Positions 1 through 7,003 of a stretch of DNA of 26,300 bases are shown one piece after another. The translations under genes were made by a program, and so were the position numbers. Position 1 is the stretch's first letter; each line of letters starts with the position of its first letter. The notes below the pieces were generated by a model. That model made no database searches. It had not been told where the DNA came from and worked only from the letters and a program-made list of their open reading frames with translations. The DNA is from Lichenicoccus sp964246745 (lineage in GTDB: Bacteria; Pseudomonadota; Alphaproteobacteria; Acetobacterales; Acetobacteraceae), in NCBI GenBank assembly GCA_964246745.1, contig CAXTRK010000042.1:1-26300 (forward strand), read 5' to 3'.

Positions 1-50
1 GATCTCATCCACAGCTTGAATCACGACTCACCGTCCAACGATAGTGGGTA

Positions 51-1133
51 CTAGCCGCTGATCTTGTCGATCTGCGCCGTGCTGAGCGCGCGTATGCTCG
101 CCGGCAATGCGACGAAATTGACTTTGTTCATAAAGCTGGCGGCGTTGCCGCCCTGCAGCGACACCGCCCAACCAAGGAACTGCTTGAGCTCCCTCGCCGT
201 CGCGGCATCCGACTGCTTGGCGTTCACGATCGCATATTCGTAGTTGATGATTGGATAGGACTGAGCGCCGGGCGCGAAAATCAGGCTGATCCGTTCGTTC
301 GCCGGCGTCTTCGTTCCCTGCCCGTTCGCCGCCGCCTGCACCGTCTGGTCATCGGGGAGAACGAAGTTGCCGGAGCGGTTCTCAAGCTTGGCCTCGCCGA
401 GGCTGCCCGCGGAGATTGCCGACTTGAAGCTGATGCCGATATAGGCAATCGAATACTGCGTCTGGCGCAGCGTGTTGGCCATGCCCTGATTGCCCACCGC
501 GCCGATGCCTCCGGACACCGAGGGCCAGCTCACGCTGGTTCCATAGCTGATGCTGTTGCCCCAGCTCGGATCGCTATCGGTCAGGAACTGCGTGAAGATG
601 AAGGTGTCGCCGCTGCCGTCGGTGCGATGGATCGGCACGATCGTCTGGTCCGGCAGCGAAATGCCGGAATTGAGCTTGGCGATACCCGGATCGTTCCACT
701 TGGTGATCTTGCCCTGATAGATCGCGGCCAGCACCGGCCCGCTGAGCTTGAGGTGATCGCCGTTCAGGCCCGGCAGGTTGTAATTGACCATCTGGCTCGA
801 TATGGCGAGCGGAATGCTCAGCATGTTCGCGTGCTGCTTGGCCAGGGCGTTGCTGAGATAGGCGTCCGAGGCGCCGATCTGCGCCAAGCCCGAGACCGAC
901 TGCGAAATCCCGGTGCCGCTGCCTGTGCTCTGCGTGGTGATCTGCATCCCGGAGTGTTGCCGCGTATAGGCGGGAACCCAGAGGTTGAACAACGGATAGA
1001 GCAGGCTGGAGCCGGTTTCGAGCAGGCGTCCACCCTCTGCTGCCTTTGCAGCGCAGGTGGCCATGACGGCGCCAACCACGAGTGCCGTGGCGGTCATGCC
1101 CGCCCGCCCGGTCAATCCACGTTTGTCCCGCAC
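51..1133 (-). CDS. pstS: Phosphate ABC transporter substrate-binding protein PstS
   Basis: Periplasmic phosphate-binding protein that delivers phosphate to the PstCAB importer. The 360-residue product has an N-terminal signal peptide (basic residues 2-10, hydrophobic core about 13-28, likely cleavage near the AKA-A site at 29-32). The mature protein carries the PstS phosphate-contact motifs TGSSLLYP (40-47), STGSGTG, and HRTDGSGDT further on. I chose a GTG start at 1133 because GGAGG lies 6 bases upstream and the signal peptide begins there; the open frame runs on to 1199 but has no comparable ribosome-binding site. The gene sits 115 bp after minE on the same strand, so some read-through from the min operon is possible. 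Other pst genes, if present, lie beyond the left edge; bases 1-50 hold no gene I can call. No convincing Pho box was seen upstream. Confidence 0.9.
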   Translation of the reverse strand: MRDKRGLTGRAGMTATALVVGAVMATCAAKAAEGGRLLETGSSLLYPLFNLWVPAYTRQHSGMQITTQSTGSGTGISQSVSGLAQIGASDAYLSNALAKQHANMLSIPLAISSQMVNYNLPGLNGDHLKLSGPVLAAIYQGKITKWNDPGIAKLNSGISLPDQTIVPIHRTDGSGDTFIFTQFLTDSDPSWGNSISYGTSVSWPSVSGGIGAVGNQGMANTLRQTQYSIAYIGISFKSAISAGSLGEAKLENRSGNFVLPDDQTVQAAANGQGTKTPANERISLIFAPGAQSYPIINYEYAIVNAKQSDAATARELKQFLGWAVSLQGGNAASFMNKVNFVALPASIRALSTAQIDKISG

Positions 1134-1171
1134 CTCAATCCTCCAGATAATGACCCGGCGCGTTACTAGAA

Positions 1172-1195
1172 GGGGCGGCCGGCAGCCGCCACCCC
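1172..1195 (-). terminator. Imperfect GC-rich hairpin between minE and pstS
   Basis: GGGG-C-GGC pairs with GCC-A-CCCC around an 8-base loop, with one internal mismatch. It lies after minE and before the pstS ribosome-binding site. Read on the minus strand it is followed only by TTCT, so it is a weak terminator candidate or a leader structure of the pstS mRNA. Confidence 0.3.
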
Positions 1196-1248
1196 GCATC
1201 CTCGCAATTCTCTCATCGACATAAAAACTTCAAGAACGCGGCGGCATC

Positions 1249-1548
1249 TCAGCCTGGAGCCACTTGCGGGGTTGGACGGTCCGACGGACGCTGCGAGATC
1301 TTCAGGCCAGGCACCTCGACGTCGATCTCGAGCGTGGACACCGAGGCGCCGCGATCAAGCTTGATCTGCACCTTGTCCTGATCGATCGAGACATGCTTGC
1401 TGATCACGGCGAGGATTTCCTCGCGCAGCTTGTTGATCAGGTCCGACTGGCCCTCGACGTTGCTGCGTTCGTGCGCGAGCAGGATTTGCAGACGGTCGCG
1501 CGCCACCGGCGCCGACGTCTTCCGATTGAAGAAGCTGAGAAGGCTCAT
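1249..1548 (-). CDS. minE: Cell division topological specificity factor MinE
   Basis: MinE stimulates MinD ATPase and drives MinCD off the membrane, confining the FtsZ inhibitor to the cell poles. The 99-residue product has the usual layout: an amphipathic membrane-targeting N-terminus (SLLSFFNRK, residues 2-10), the anti-MinCD helix (about 13-30, RDRLQILLAHER), and a C-terminal topological-specificity domain with LREEILAVISKHV and DRGASVSTLEIDVEVP. The ATG at 1548 is preferred over an in-frame ATG seven codons upstream because GGAGGG lies 4 bases before it. The start overlaps the minD stop as ATGA, indicating translational coupling. Length is slightly above the E. coli protein because of a Pro/Arg-rich tail. 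Confidence 0.96.
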   Translation of the reverse strand: MSLLSFFNRKTSAPVARDRLQILLAHERSNVEGQSDLINKLREEILAVISKHVSIDQDKVQIKLDRGASVSTLEIDVEVPGLKISQRPSDRPTPQVAPG

Positions 1549-2360
1549 GCGACCCTCCACTTGAACCATTTGGCGAAGAGGCTCTTGCGGTCGCTCGGCA
1601 CGTGCATCTCCAGCTCTTCGCCCTGCAGCCGGCGCACCGCATCCATGTAGGCGCGCGCCGGCGCGCTCTCAGGATTGGCCAGCGTGATCGGCGAGCCGAG
1701 ATTCGACGCGCGCAGCACTTCTTCGCTCTCGGGAATGATGCCAAGCAGCGGAATCGACAGGATTTCCAGCACGTCCTCGGTGCGCAGCATCTCGCCGCGG
1801 GCGGCGCGTATCGGGTCGTAGCGCGTCAGCAGCAGGTGCTTGTGCAGCTTCTCGCCCTGCTTTGCCTTTGCCGTGGTGCTGTCCAGCATGCCGATGATGC
1901 GGTCGCTGTCGCGCACCGAAGAGACTTCCGGGTTGGTCACCACCACCGCCTCGTCGGCGTGATGCATGGCGAGCTGCGCGCCCTTTTCGATGCCGGCGGG
2001 ACTGTCGCACACCACCCAGTCGAATTTCTCGCGCAGTTCGCCGATCACGCGCTCGACGCCGTCCGGGGTGAGCGCGTCCTTGTCGCGCGTCTGCGACGCT
2101 GGCAGGATCGACAGCGTCTCGCAGCGCTTGTCGCGGATCAGCGCCTGGTTGAGCTTGGCGTCGCCCTGCACCACGTTGATCAGATCGAACACCACCCGTC
2201 GTTCCGCGCCCATCACCAGGTCGAGATTGCGCAGGCCCACGTCGAAATCGACGACCACGACGTTCTTGCCGCTCAGCGCCAGCGCAGCTCCGATCGCCGC
2301 CGTCGAGGTCGTCTTGCCGACCCCGCCCTTGCCTGATGTGACGACCAGAACCTTGGCCAT
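1545..2360 (-). CDS. minD: Septum-site determining ATPase MinD
   Basis: ParA/MinD-family ATPase that binds the membrane in its ATP form, recruits MinC and is released by MinE. The 271-residue protein shows the deviant Walker A GKGGVGKTT (10-18) with the signature lysine at 11, the VVDFDVGLRNLD segment after it, and CDSPAGIEKGA for the switch II/Walker B region. The C-terminus RKSLFAKWFKW is the amphipathic membrane-targeting helix. The start is ATG at 2360 with a GGGGGA ribosome-binding site 5 bases upstream. It is the middle gene of minC-minD-minE, 20 bp after minC and overlapping minE by 4 bases. Confidence 0.97.
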   Translation of the reverse strand: MAKVLVVTSGKGGVGKTTSTAAIGAALALSGKNVVVVDFDVGLRNLDLVMGAERRVVFDLINVVQGDAKLNQALIRDKRCETLSILPASQTRDKDALTPDGVERVIGELREKFDWVVCDSPAGIEKGAQLAMHHADEAVVVTNPEVSSVRDSDRIIGMLDSTTAKAKQGEKLHKHLLLTRYDPIRAARGEMLRTEDVLEILSIPLLGIIPESEEVLRASNLGSPITLANPESAPARAYMDAVRRLQGEELEMHVPSDRKSLFAKWFKWRVA

Positions 2361-2380
2361 TCAATCCCCCTTGTTTGTCT

Positions 2381-3127
2381 TCAGTCGAGCGGCAGCAGCA
2401 CCAGGGTCTCGCCTTCGAGCCTGGCCTGGGTGCTGCGTCCGAGCAGGTTGGCCGCCATGTCGTCGGCGGTGATGTAGTAGCCGTCGATCGCGATCAGCTC
2501 CGCGTGCATCCGCCTGCACAGGATGCGCGCATCGCGGTTGCCGCCGAGGCCGGCGACGGCGCGTCCGCGCATCGTGCCATAGACATGGATCGAGCCGCCG
2601 GCGGCGATCTCCGCGCCTGACGCCACCGAGCCAATGACGGTGACATCGCCTTCGGCGAACACGATCGATTGGCCGGAGCGCACCGGCTCCTCGATCAGCA
2701 GCGACGGCGAGGCGGCGAGACCGCCCGAAGCGGCCGTATCCGCGGCCGCATCCGTGCCCGCATCCTCTGGCACGTCAATCGGGCCGATCGCGCGTCCGCC
2801 CTCAAAGCCCAGCGGCCAGTCCCAGCCGGCGACCGCGTCCCAGGACGGGTCGGCGCCCTCGATGGAAATGAGGCGAACGCCGCGCGCGCGCAACGAGTCG
2901 AACAGTTCAGCCAGCCCCGCGTCGGCCGCATCCATCAGGCCAAGATCAAGGATCACCGGTCGCCCGGCGAAAAAGCTCGCGGATTTCGCGATCTGTGCAT
3001 CCAGCGCATTCAGCCAGCCGGCCAAGGGCGGTTCCGGCGACAGCACCAGCGCCATGAACGAGCGGCCGCGCACGCGGATTTGCTGAGCCGTCCCGGTCGG
3101 CAGCGGAGAGGCATTCGTGTCGGTCAC
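2381..3127 (-). CDS. minC: Septum-site determining protein MinC
   Basis: MinC inhibits FtsZ polymerisation and is brought to the membrane by MinD. The 248-residue product has an N-terminal FtsZ-interacting domain (about 15-110; LDLGLMDAAD strand and helix), an Ala/Asp-rich linker (about 118-145), and a C-terminal right-handed beta-helix domain (about 150-240). This last domain starts with the conserved RSGQ MinD/dimer motif (150-153) and continues with glycine-spaced turns (EGDVTVIG, GGSIHVYG, RGRA). It is the first gene of minCDE. The 114 bp to the divergent GST gene must hold its promoter. Confidence 0.95.
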   Translation of the reverse strand: MTDTNASPLPTGTAQQIRVRGRSFMALVLSPEPPLAGWLNALDAQIAKSASFFAGRPVILDLGLMDAADAGLAELFDSLRARGVRLISIEGADPSWDAVAGWDWPLGFEGGRAIGPIDVPEDAGTDAAADTAASGGLAASPSLLIEEPVRSGQSIVFAEGDVTVIGSVASGAEIAAGGSIHVYGTMRGRAVAGLGGNRDARILCRRMHAELIAIDGYYITADDMAANLLGRSTQARLEGETLVLLPLD

Positions 3128-3241
3128 TGGCTGCGACTATCCGCGCGCGCTTGTTCGGTCAATCTCGAAACAACAGGCTCCCGATTTGTGCGCCCGCTTC
3201 ACGGTTGGCGGCAGCCATGGGAATGCAATAACCTGTCAGCG
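3128..3241. promoter_or_regulatory. Divergent minC / fzlA intergenic region
   Basis: This 114-bp gap separates the minC start (minus) from the GST start (plus) and must contain both promoters. On the plus strand TTGGCG followed 18 bases later by TAACCT is a weak sigma70-like pair. I saw no convincing operator palindrome. Confidence 0.35.
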
Positions 3242-3910
3242 ATGCGAGTCCTCCATCATCTGCCGCTGTCGCCGTATTCGCGCAAGGTCCGTCTGGTCCT
3301 GAACGAAAAGCGGCTGCCGTTCGAGCTCAGGGCCGAGAAGCTGGCGGAGCGACGACCCGATTATCTCGCCCGCAATCCGGCCAACACGGTGCCGATGCTC
3401 GTCGAGGAGAACGGCCTGTCGATCCCCGACTCGGCGGTGATCTGCGAATACCTTGAAGAGGCCTATCCGGACACGCCGCTGCTCGGCCGCACCCTGGCCG
3501 AGCGGGTCGAGGTGCGCCGCCTGGCCGCATGGTTCGACGGCAAGTTCGCCAACGAGGTGACACGCAACCTGGTGCACGAGAAGATCATCAAGCGGGAAGT
3601 CGGCCGCGGCAACCCGGACGCGACCGCGCTGCGCGCCGGCTACGCCAACATCGCCGGCCATCTCGACTATATCGGCTGGCTTGCGGAGACACGAAAGTGG
3701 CTTGCCGGAGACAACCTTTCGCTCGCCGACTTCGCGGCGGCGGCACAGCTCTCCTCGCTCGACTATATCGGCGACATCGACTGGAGCCTGTCGGCGCCCA
3801 CCCGCGACTGGTATGCGCGGATGAAGTCGCGCCCGAGCTTCCGCGCCATCCTCAATGACCGCGTGACCGGCATCAGCCCGCCGCCGCACTACGCCGACCT
3901 GGATTTCTGA
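3242..3910 (+). CDS. fzlA: GST-family protein, FzlA-type FtsZ-associated candidate
   Basis: A 222-residue glutathione S-transferase-fold protein: thioredoxin-like N-terminal domain (1-78; SPYSRKVR at 10-17, NTVPMLVE at 48-55, DSAVICEYLEE at 63-73) and an all-helical C-terminal domain (about 85-210). The C-terminal tail, PPPHYADLDF, is what I recall as typical of alphaproteobacterial FzlA, a GST homologue that binds FtsZ and promotes constriction in Caulobacter. Start is the ATG at 3242; a much longer upstream open frame runs antisense through minC and is spurious. No strong ribosome-binding site is seen. The SDR gene follows after 4 bp. The alternative is an ordinary detoxifying GST. The tail and the position next to minCDE favour FzlA, but the identification is from memory and unaligned. 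Confidence 0.7.
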   Translation: MRVLHHLPLSPYSRKVRLVLNEKRLPFELRAEKLAERRPDYLARNPANTVPMLVEENGLSIPDSAVICEYLEEAYPDTPLLGRTLAERVEVRRLAAWFDGKFANEVTRNLVHEKIIKREVGRGNPDATALRAGYANIAGHLDYIGWLAETRKWLAGDNLSLADFAAAAQLSSLDYIGDIDWSLSAPTRDWYARMKSRPSFRAILNDRVTGISPPPHYADLDF

Positions 3911-3914
3911 CCGG

Positions 3915-4799
3915 GTGCCCGAAGATACGGCCTCAACGGAGCGGGGCACGCTGCTCATCTTCGGTCTTGGCTATGCCGCGTCGGCGGTGGCGGCGTGTGC
4001 CGCCCGATCAGGCTGGCGTGTGTTCGGCACCACCGCGCAGATCGGTCCGCACGATCCGGAAGGCGTCTCCCGCTTGCCGTTCGAGCAGGCCGGCGGGGTG
4101 CTGCCGCAAGCAACCCATCTGCTGGCCTCGGCGCCTCCCGGAAAGCAGGGCGATCCCGTGCTGGCGCGCTACAAGGCGGCGATCGAGGCTGCCGGCGGAC
4201 TGCGCTGGATCGGCTATTTCTCCACCACCGGAGTCTATGGCGACCAGGGCGGCGGCTGGGTTGACGAGACCAGCGCCGCATCGGGCGCGTCACCGCGCGC
4301 CGCGCGGCGGATCGCGGCCGAAACCGAGTGGCGGCACACCGCGGCCGTGGCCAGCGGCGGCGCGCTGGATCTGCTTCGCCTCGCCGGCATCTATGGCCCT
4401 GGACGCAGCCCGTTCGACAGCCTTCGCGCCGGCGAGGCGCGTCGCATCCTCGCACCGGGACATTGCTTCGGACGTATCCATCGCGACGATATCGGCGCCG
4501 CCACCTTCGCCGCCATGCGCAATCCGCCGCGAGCGACGCGCGTGCTCAACCTGACCGACGATCTGCCGGAGGAGAGCGCCGTGGTCACCGCGCATGCGGC
4601 GGCCCTGCTCGGACTCGACGTTCCCGAGGGCGTGCCGCTAGCTCGCGCCTGGGAGGAGATGAGTCCGATGGCGCGCTCGTTCTGGTCGGACAACCGCAAG
4701 GTGGCAAGCCGCATCACCCAGCAGACCCTGGGCACACGCTGGCGCTATCCGACCTACCGTGAGGGGCTGGCGGCGATCCTGGCTGCGGAGTCGGCCTGA
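3915..4799 (+). CDS. SDR/epimerase-like NAD(P)-binding protein
   Basis: A 294-residue Rossmann-fold protein of the extended SDR/epimerase superfamily (COG0451-like, YeeZ-type). The dinucleotide-binding motif is GLGYAAS (17-23). The FSTTGVYGDQGGGWVDE block (102-118) matches the region where classical members carry Ser/Thr and Tyr. The usual YxxxK pair is not present: where SPYGxSK is expected there is SPRAARR (126-132). It is therefore an atypical member whose reaction cannot be named. The start is GTG, 4 bp after the GST stop, so the two genes are probably co-transcribed. I recall that this kind of gene is often linked to the FzlA-type GST in alphaproteobacteria; that is not checked here. Confidence 0.75.
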   Translation: MPEDTASTERGTLLIFGLGYAASAVAACAARSGWRVFGTTAQIGPHDPEGVSRLPFEQAGGVLPQATHLLASAPPGKQGDPVLARYKAAIEAAGGLRWIGYFSTTGVYGDQGGGWVDETSAASGASPRAARRIAAETEWRHTAAVASGGALDLLRLAGIYGPGRSPFDSLRAGEARRILAPGHCFGRIHRDDIGAATFAAMRNPPRATRVLNLTDDLPEESAVVTAHAAALLGLDVPEGVPLARAWEEMSPMARSFWSDNRKVASRITQQTLGTRWRYPTYREGLAAILAAESA

Positions 4800-4853
4800 A
4801 CGTCGTGCTCACCCAAAGCAGCGGAAGCGGGACAGCGCACCCGGGGTTGTGCT

Positions 4854-6077
4854 ATGTCGGCGCGAATGGCAGCCCCGGTGCGTCCTCCCGTGATCCTGCA
4901 GGTGCTCCCCGCCCTGCAGACGGGAGGAATTGAGCGCGGGGTCGTCGAGATCGTCCGCGCCGTGGCGGAGGCCGGCGGCGTGGCGCTCGTCGCCAGTGCC
5001 GGCGGACGCATGGTTCCGGCGGTCGAACGCGCCGGCGGACGCCATCTGCGTCTGCCATTATCGACCAAGAACCCGCTGCGCATCGTCGGCAACGCCGGAC
5101 GGCTCGCGCGCCTGATACGCAGAGAGGCGGTCGACATCGTCCATGCCCGCTCCCGCGCGCCAGCCTGGTCGGCGTTGATCGCGGCGCGCGGCACCGGCGC
5201 CGCCTTCGTGACCACGTGGCATGGGGTTTACGGCGAAAACCTGCCGCTGAAGAAGCGCTACAACGCGGTGATGGCGCGCGGCGAGCGGGTGATCGCCATC
5301 AGCGAGTTCGTGGCGGAACGGATCGGCCGCGACTACGCGGTCCCGCCGGACCGTCTCCGCGTGGTGCCGCGCGGCGCCGATCTTGCCGCCTTCGACCCCG
5401 AGGCGGTGCGCCGTGACCGCATCGAGGAGCACGCACGCGCCTGGAATGTCCCCGCCGGCGCCGCCGTGATCATGCTGGCTGGCCGCATCACCTCGTGGAA
5501 AGGGCAGTCGCTGCTGCTTGACGCGCTTGCCAGGCTGCCCTCCGCAACGCGCGAATGGGTCTGCGTGCTGGCGGGTCCCGAGCAGCGGCGCGGCGGCGCC
5601 TCCCGCCAGCTTCTGGCGCAGGCGGCCCGGCTCAAGATCGGCTCGCGCGTGCGCCTGACCGGCCATGTCGACGACATGCCGGCGGCTTTCGCGCTTGCCG
5701 ACGTGGTGGTGGCGCCGTCGCTGCGGCCGGAGCCGTTCGGACGCGTCGTGATCGAGGCGCAGGCGATGGGCAAGCCGGTGGTCGTCGCCGCCCATGGCGC
5801 CGCGATGGAGACCGTAGAGCACGGGGTCAGCGGCTATCTGTTCCCGCCGGGCGACGCGCAGGCGCTCGCCGACGCGCTGTCGCACGTGCTCGGCCTGGAT
5901 GCGACCGACCGCGCCAATCTCGGCTACTGGGCACGCGCCGGCGTCGAGGCGCGCTACAGCACAGAGACCATGCAGGCGGCGACACTCGCGGTCTATGACG
6001 AGCTGCTGTCCGCGCGCCCCGGTTCTCCAAAGTGGGGTTCTCCAAGGTGGGCGCCGCCACGATGCCGCGCATCCTGA
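4854..6077 (+). CDS. Family 4 glycosyltransferase
   Basis: A 407-residue GT-B fold retaining glycosyltransferase, probably acting on lipopolysaccharide or another envelope glycan at the inner membrane. The N-terminal acceptor domain has LPALQTGGIERGV (18-30), the GT4 glycine loop. The C-terminal donor domain has GRITSWKG (210-217, with the diphosphate-contacting Arg and Lys) and the E-x7-E motif E293/E301 (EPFGRVVIE). Acceptor and sugar nucleotide cannot be told. An ATG four codons downstream (4866) is an equally possible start; neither has a strong ribosome-binding site. The last 15 codons contain a 15-bp tandem duplication, and the end overlaps the next glycosyltransferase by 16 bases. Confidence 0.85.
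   Translation: MSARMAAPVRPPVILQVLPALQTGGIERGVVEIVRAVAEAGGVALVASAGGRMVPAVERAGGRHLRLPLSTKNPLRIVGNAGRLARLIRREAVDIVHARSRAPAWSALIAARGTGAAFVTTWHGVYGENLPLKKRYNAVMARGERVIAISEFVAERIGRDYAVPPDRLRVVPRGADLAAFDPEAVRRDRIEEHARAWNVPAGAAVIMLAGRITSWKGQSLLLDALARLPSATREWVCVLAGPEQRRGGASRQLLAQAARLKIGSRVRLTGHVDDMPAAFALADVVVAPSLRPEPFGRVVIEAQAMGKPVVVAAHGAAMETVEHGVSGYLFPPGDAQALADALSHVLGLDATDRANLGYWARAGVEARYSTETMQAATLAVYDELLSARPGSPKWGSPRWAPPRCRAS
6021..6050 (+). repeat. 15-bp tandem duplication in the 3' end of the GT4 gene
   Basis: Two adjacent 15-base units starting with GGTTCTCCAA (6021-6035 and 6036-6050) differ at one base. They encode GSPKW-GSPRW in the non-conserved C-terminal tail, just before the start of the overlapping downstream gene. 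Confidence 0.9.
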
Positions 6078-7003
6078 TCATCAAGCTGGGCGCGTTGGGC
6101 GACCTGGTGCTCGCGTTTGCTGCTTTCGCCGCGATCCGCGCGCGCCATCCGGCCAGCGAAGTGACGTTGCTGACCACCGCGCCGTTCGCCGAGCTTTGCG
6201 CCGCGTCGCCCTGGTTCGACCGGGTCGCGACGGATGACCGTCCGGACTGGTGGAACGTCCGTCGGATCGCCGTCCTCCGTCGGCGTCTGCGCGGCTTCGA
6301 CTTCGTCTATGACCTGCAGACTTCCGGACGCTCGTCGCGCTACTTCCTTCTCGCCGGCAGACCGCCCTGGTCGGGCATCGCCCGCGGCGCCTCGCATCGG
6401 CACGACAATCCCGAGCGTGACCGCATGCACACGCGCGCGCGGCAAGCCGATCAACTCGCCCGCGCCGGCATCGCCCAGGTGCCGTTTCCCGATCTGTCCT
6501 GGCTCGCCGGCCACGGGCCGACGCTCGACCCGCCCTACGCGCTGCTGGTGCCGGGGGCGGCTGCCCACCGTCCGAGCAAGCGCTGGCCGGTGGCGAATTT
6601 TGCCGTCCTGGCCGCGGAGCTCAGCGCGCGCGGCATCCGTCCCGTGGTGGTGGGCTCCGCCGCCGACGCCACTCTGGCCGAGACGATCAGCCGGGCGGCG
6701 CCGGCGCTCGATCTCACCGGCCGCACGTCCTTGCTCGAGCTGGGCGGCCTGTGCGCGCGCGCGGCGCTGGCGGTCGGCAACGACACCGGCCCGATGCATC
6801 TCGCGGCCAGCATGGGATGCCGCTCGATCACGCTGTTCGGAGGCGACAGCGACCCGGCGCTGACCGCGCCGCTTGGTCCGGACCCGTCACGCGTGCATGT
6901 GCTGCGCGCGAACGATCTTGCCGAGATCGACGCTGTCAGGGTTGCGGCACTGCTGCCCGCGGGCCATGAGGCGCATCGCCTGCTGCGAAGGAGTTCCGCC
7001 TGA
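6062..7003 (+). CDS. Family 9 (heptosyltransferase-like) glycosyltransferase
   Basis: A 313-residue ADP-heptose:LPS heptosyltransferase-family protein (GT9, GT-B fold), expected to add a sugar to the lipopolysaccharide core on the cytoplasmic face. The N-terminal KLGALGDLVLA (8-18) is the conserved GDxxL acceptor-side motif. The donor-side signature GNDTGPMHLA (239-248) carries the conserved Asp241 and is followed by LFGGDSDPA. Start is the ATG at 6062, which fits the family N-terminus MPRILIIKLG; an upstream GTG/ATG would only add residues overlapping the GT4 tail. It ends one base into the thrS start (TGATG), so GT4, GT9 and thrS form a tight cluster. Which heptosyltransferase (WaaC/WaaF/WaaQ type) it is cannot be decided. 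Confidence 0.85.
   Translation: MPRILIIKLGALGDLVLAFAAFAAIRARHPASEVTLLTTAPFAELCAASPWFDRVATDDRPDWWNVRRIAVLRRRLRGFDFVYDLQTSGRSSRYFLLAGRPPWSGIARGASHRHDNPERDRMHTRARQADQLARAGIAQVPFPDLSWLAGHGPTLDPPYALLVPGAAAHRPSKRWPVANFAVLAAELSARGIRPVVVGSAADATLAETISRAAPALDLTGRTSLLELGGLCARAALAVGNDTGPMHLAASMGCRSITLFGGDSDPALTAPLGPDPSRVHVLRANDLAEIDAVRVAALLPAGHEAHRLLRRSSA

Noticed and set aside
1..50. Start of a pstC gene beyond pstS
   Set aside because: An ATG is present on the minus strand at 8-6 but only two codons are visible and no ribosome-binding site precedes it.
1202..1248. T5 run after minE as an intrinsic terminator
   Set aside because: The five T residues (minus strand) are preceded only by a 3-bp TTC/GAA stem, too weak to terminate.
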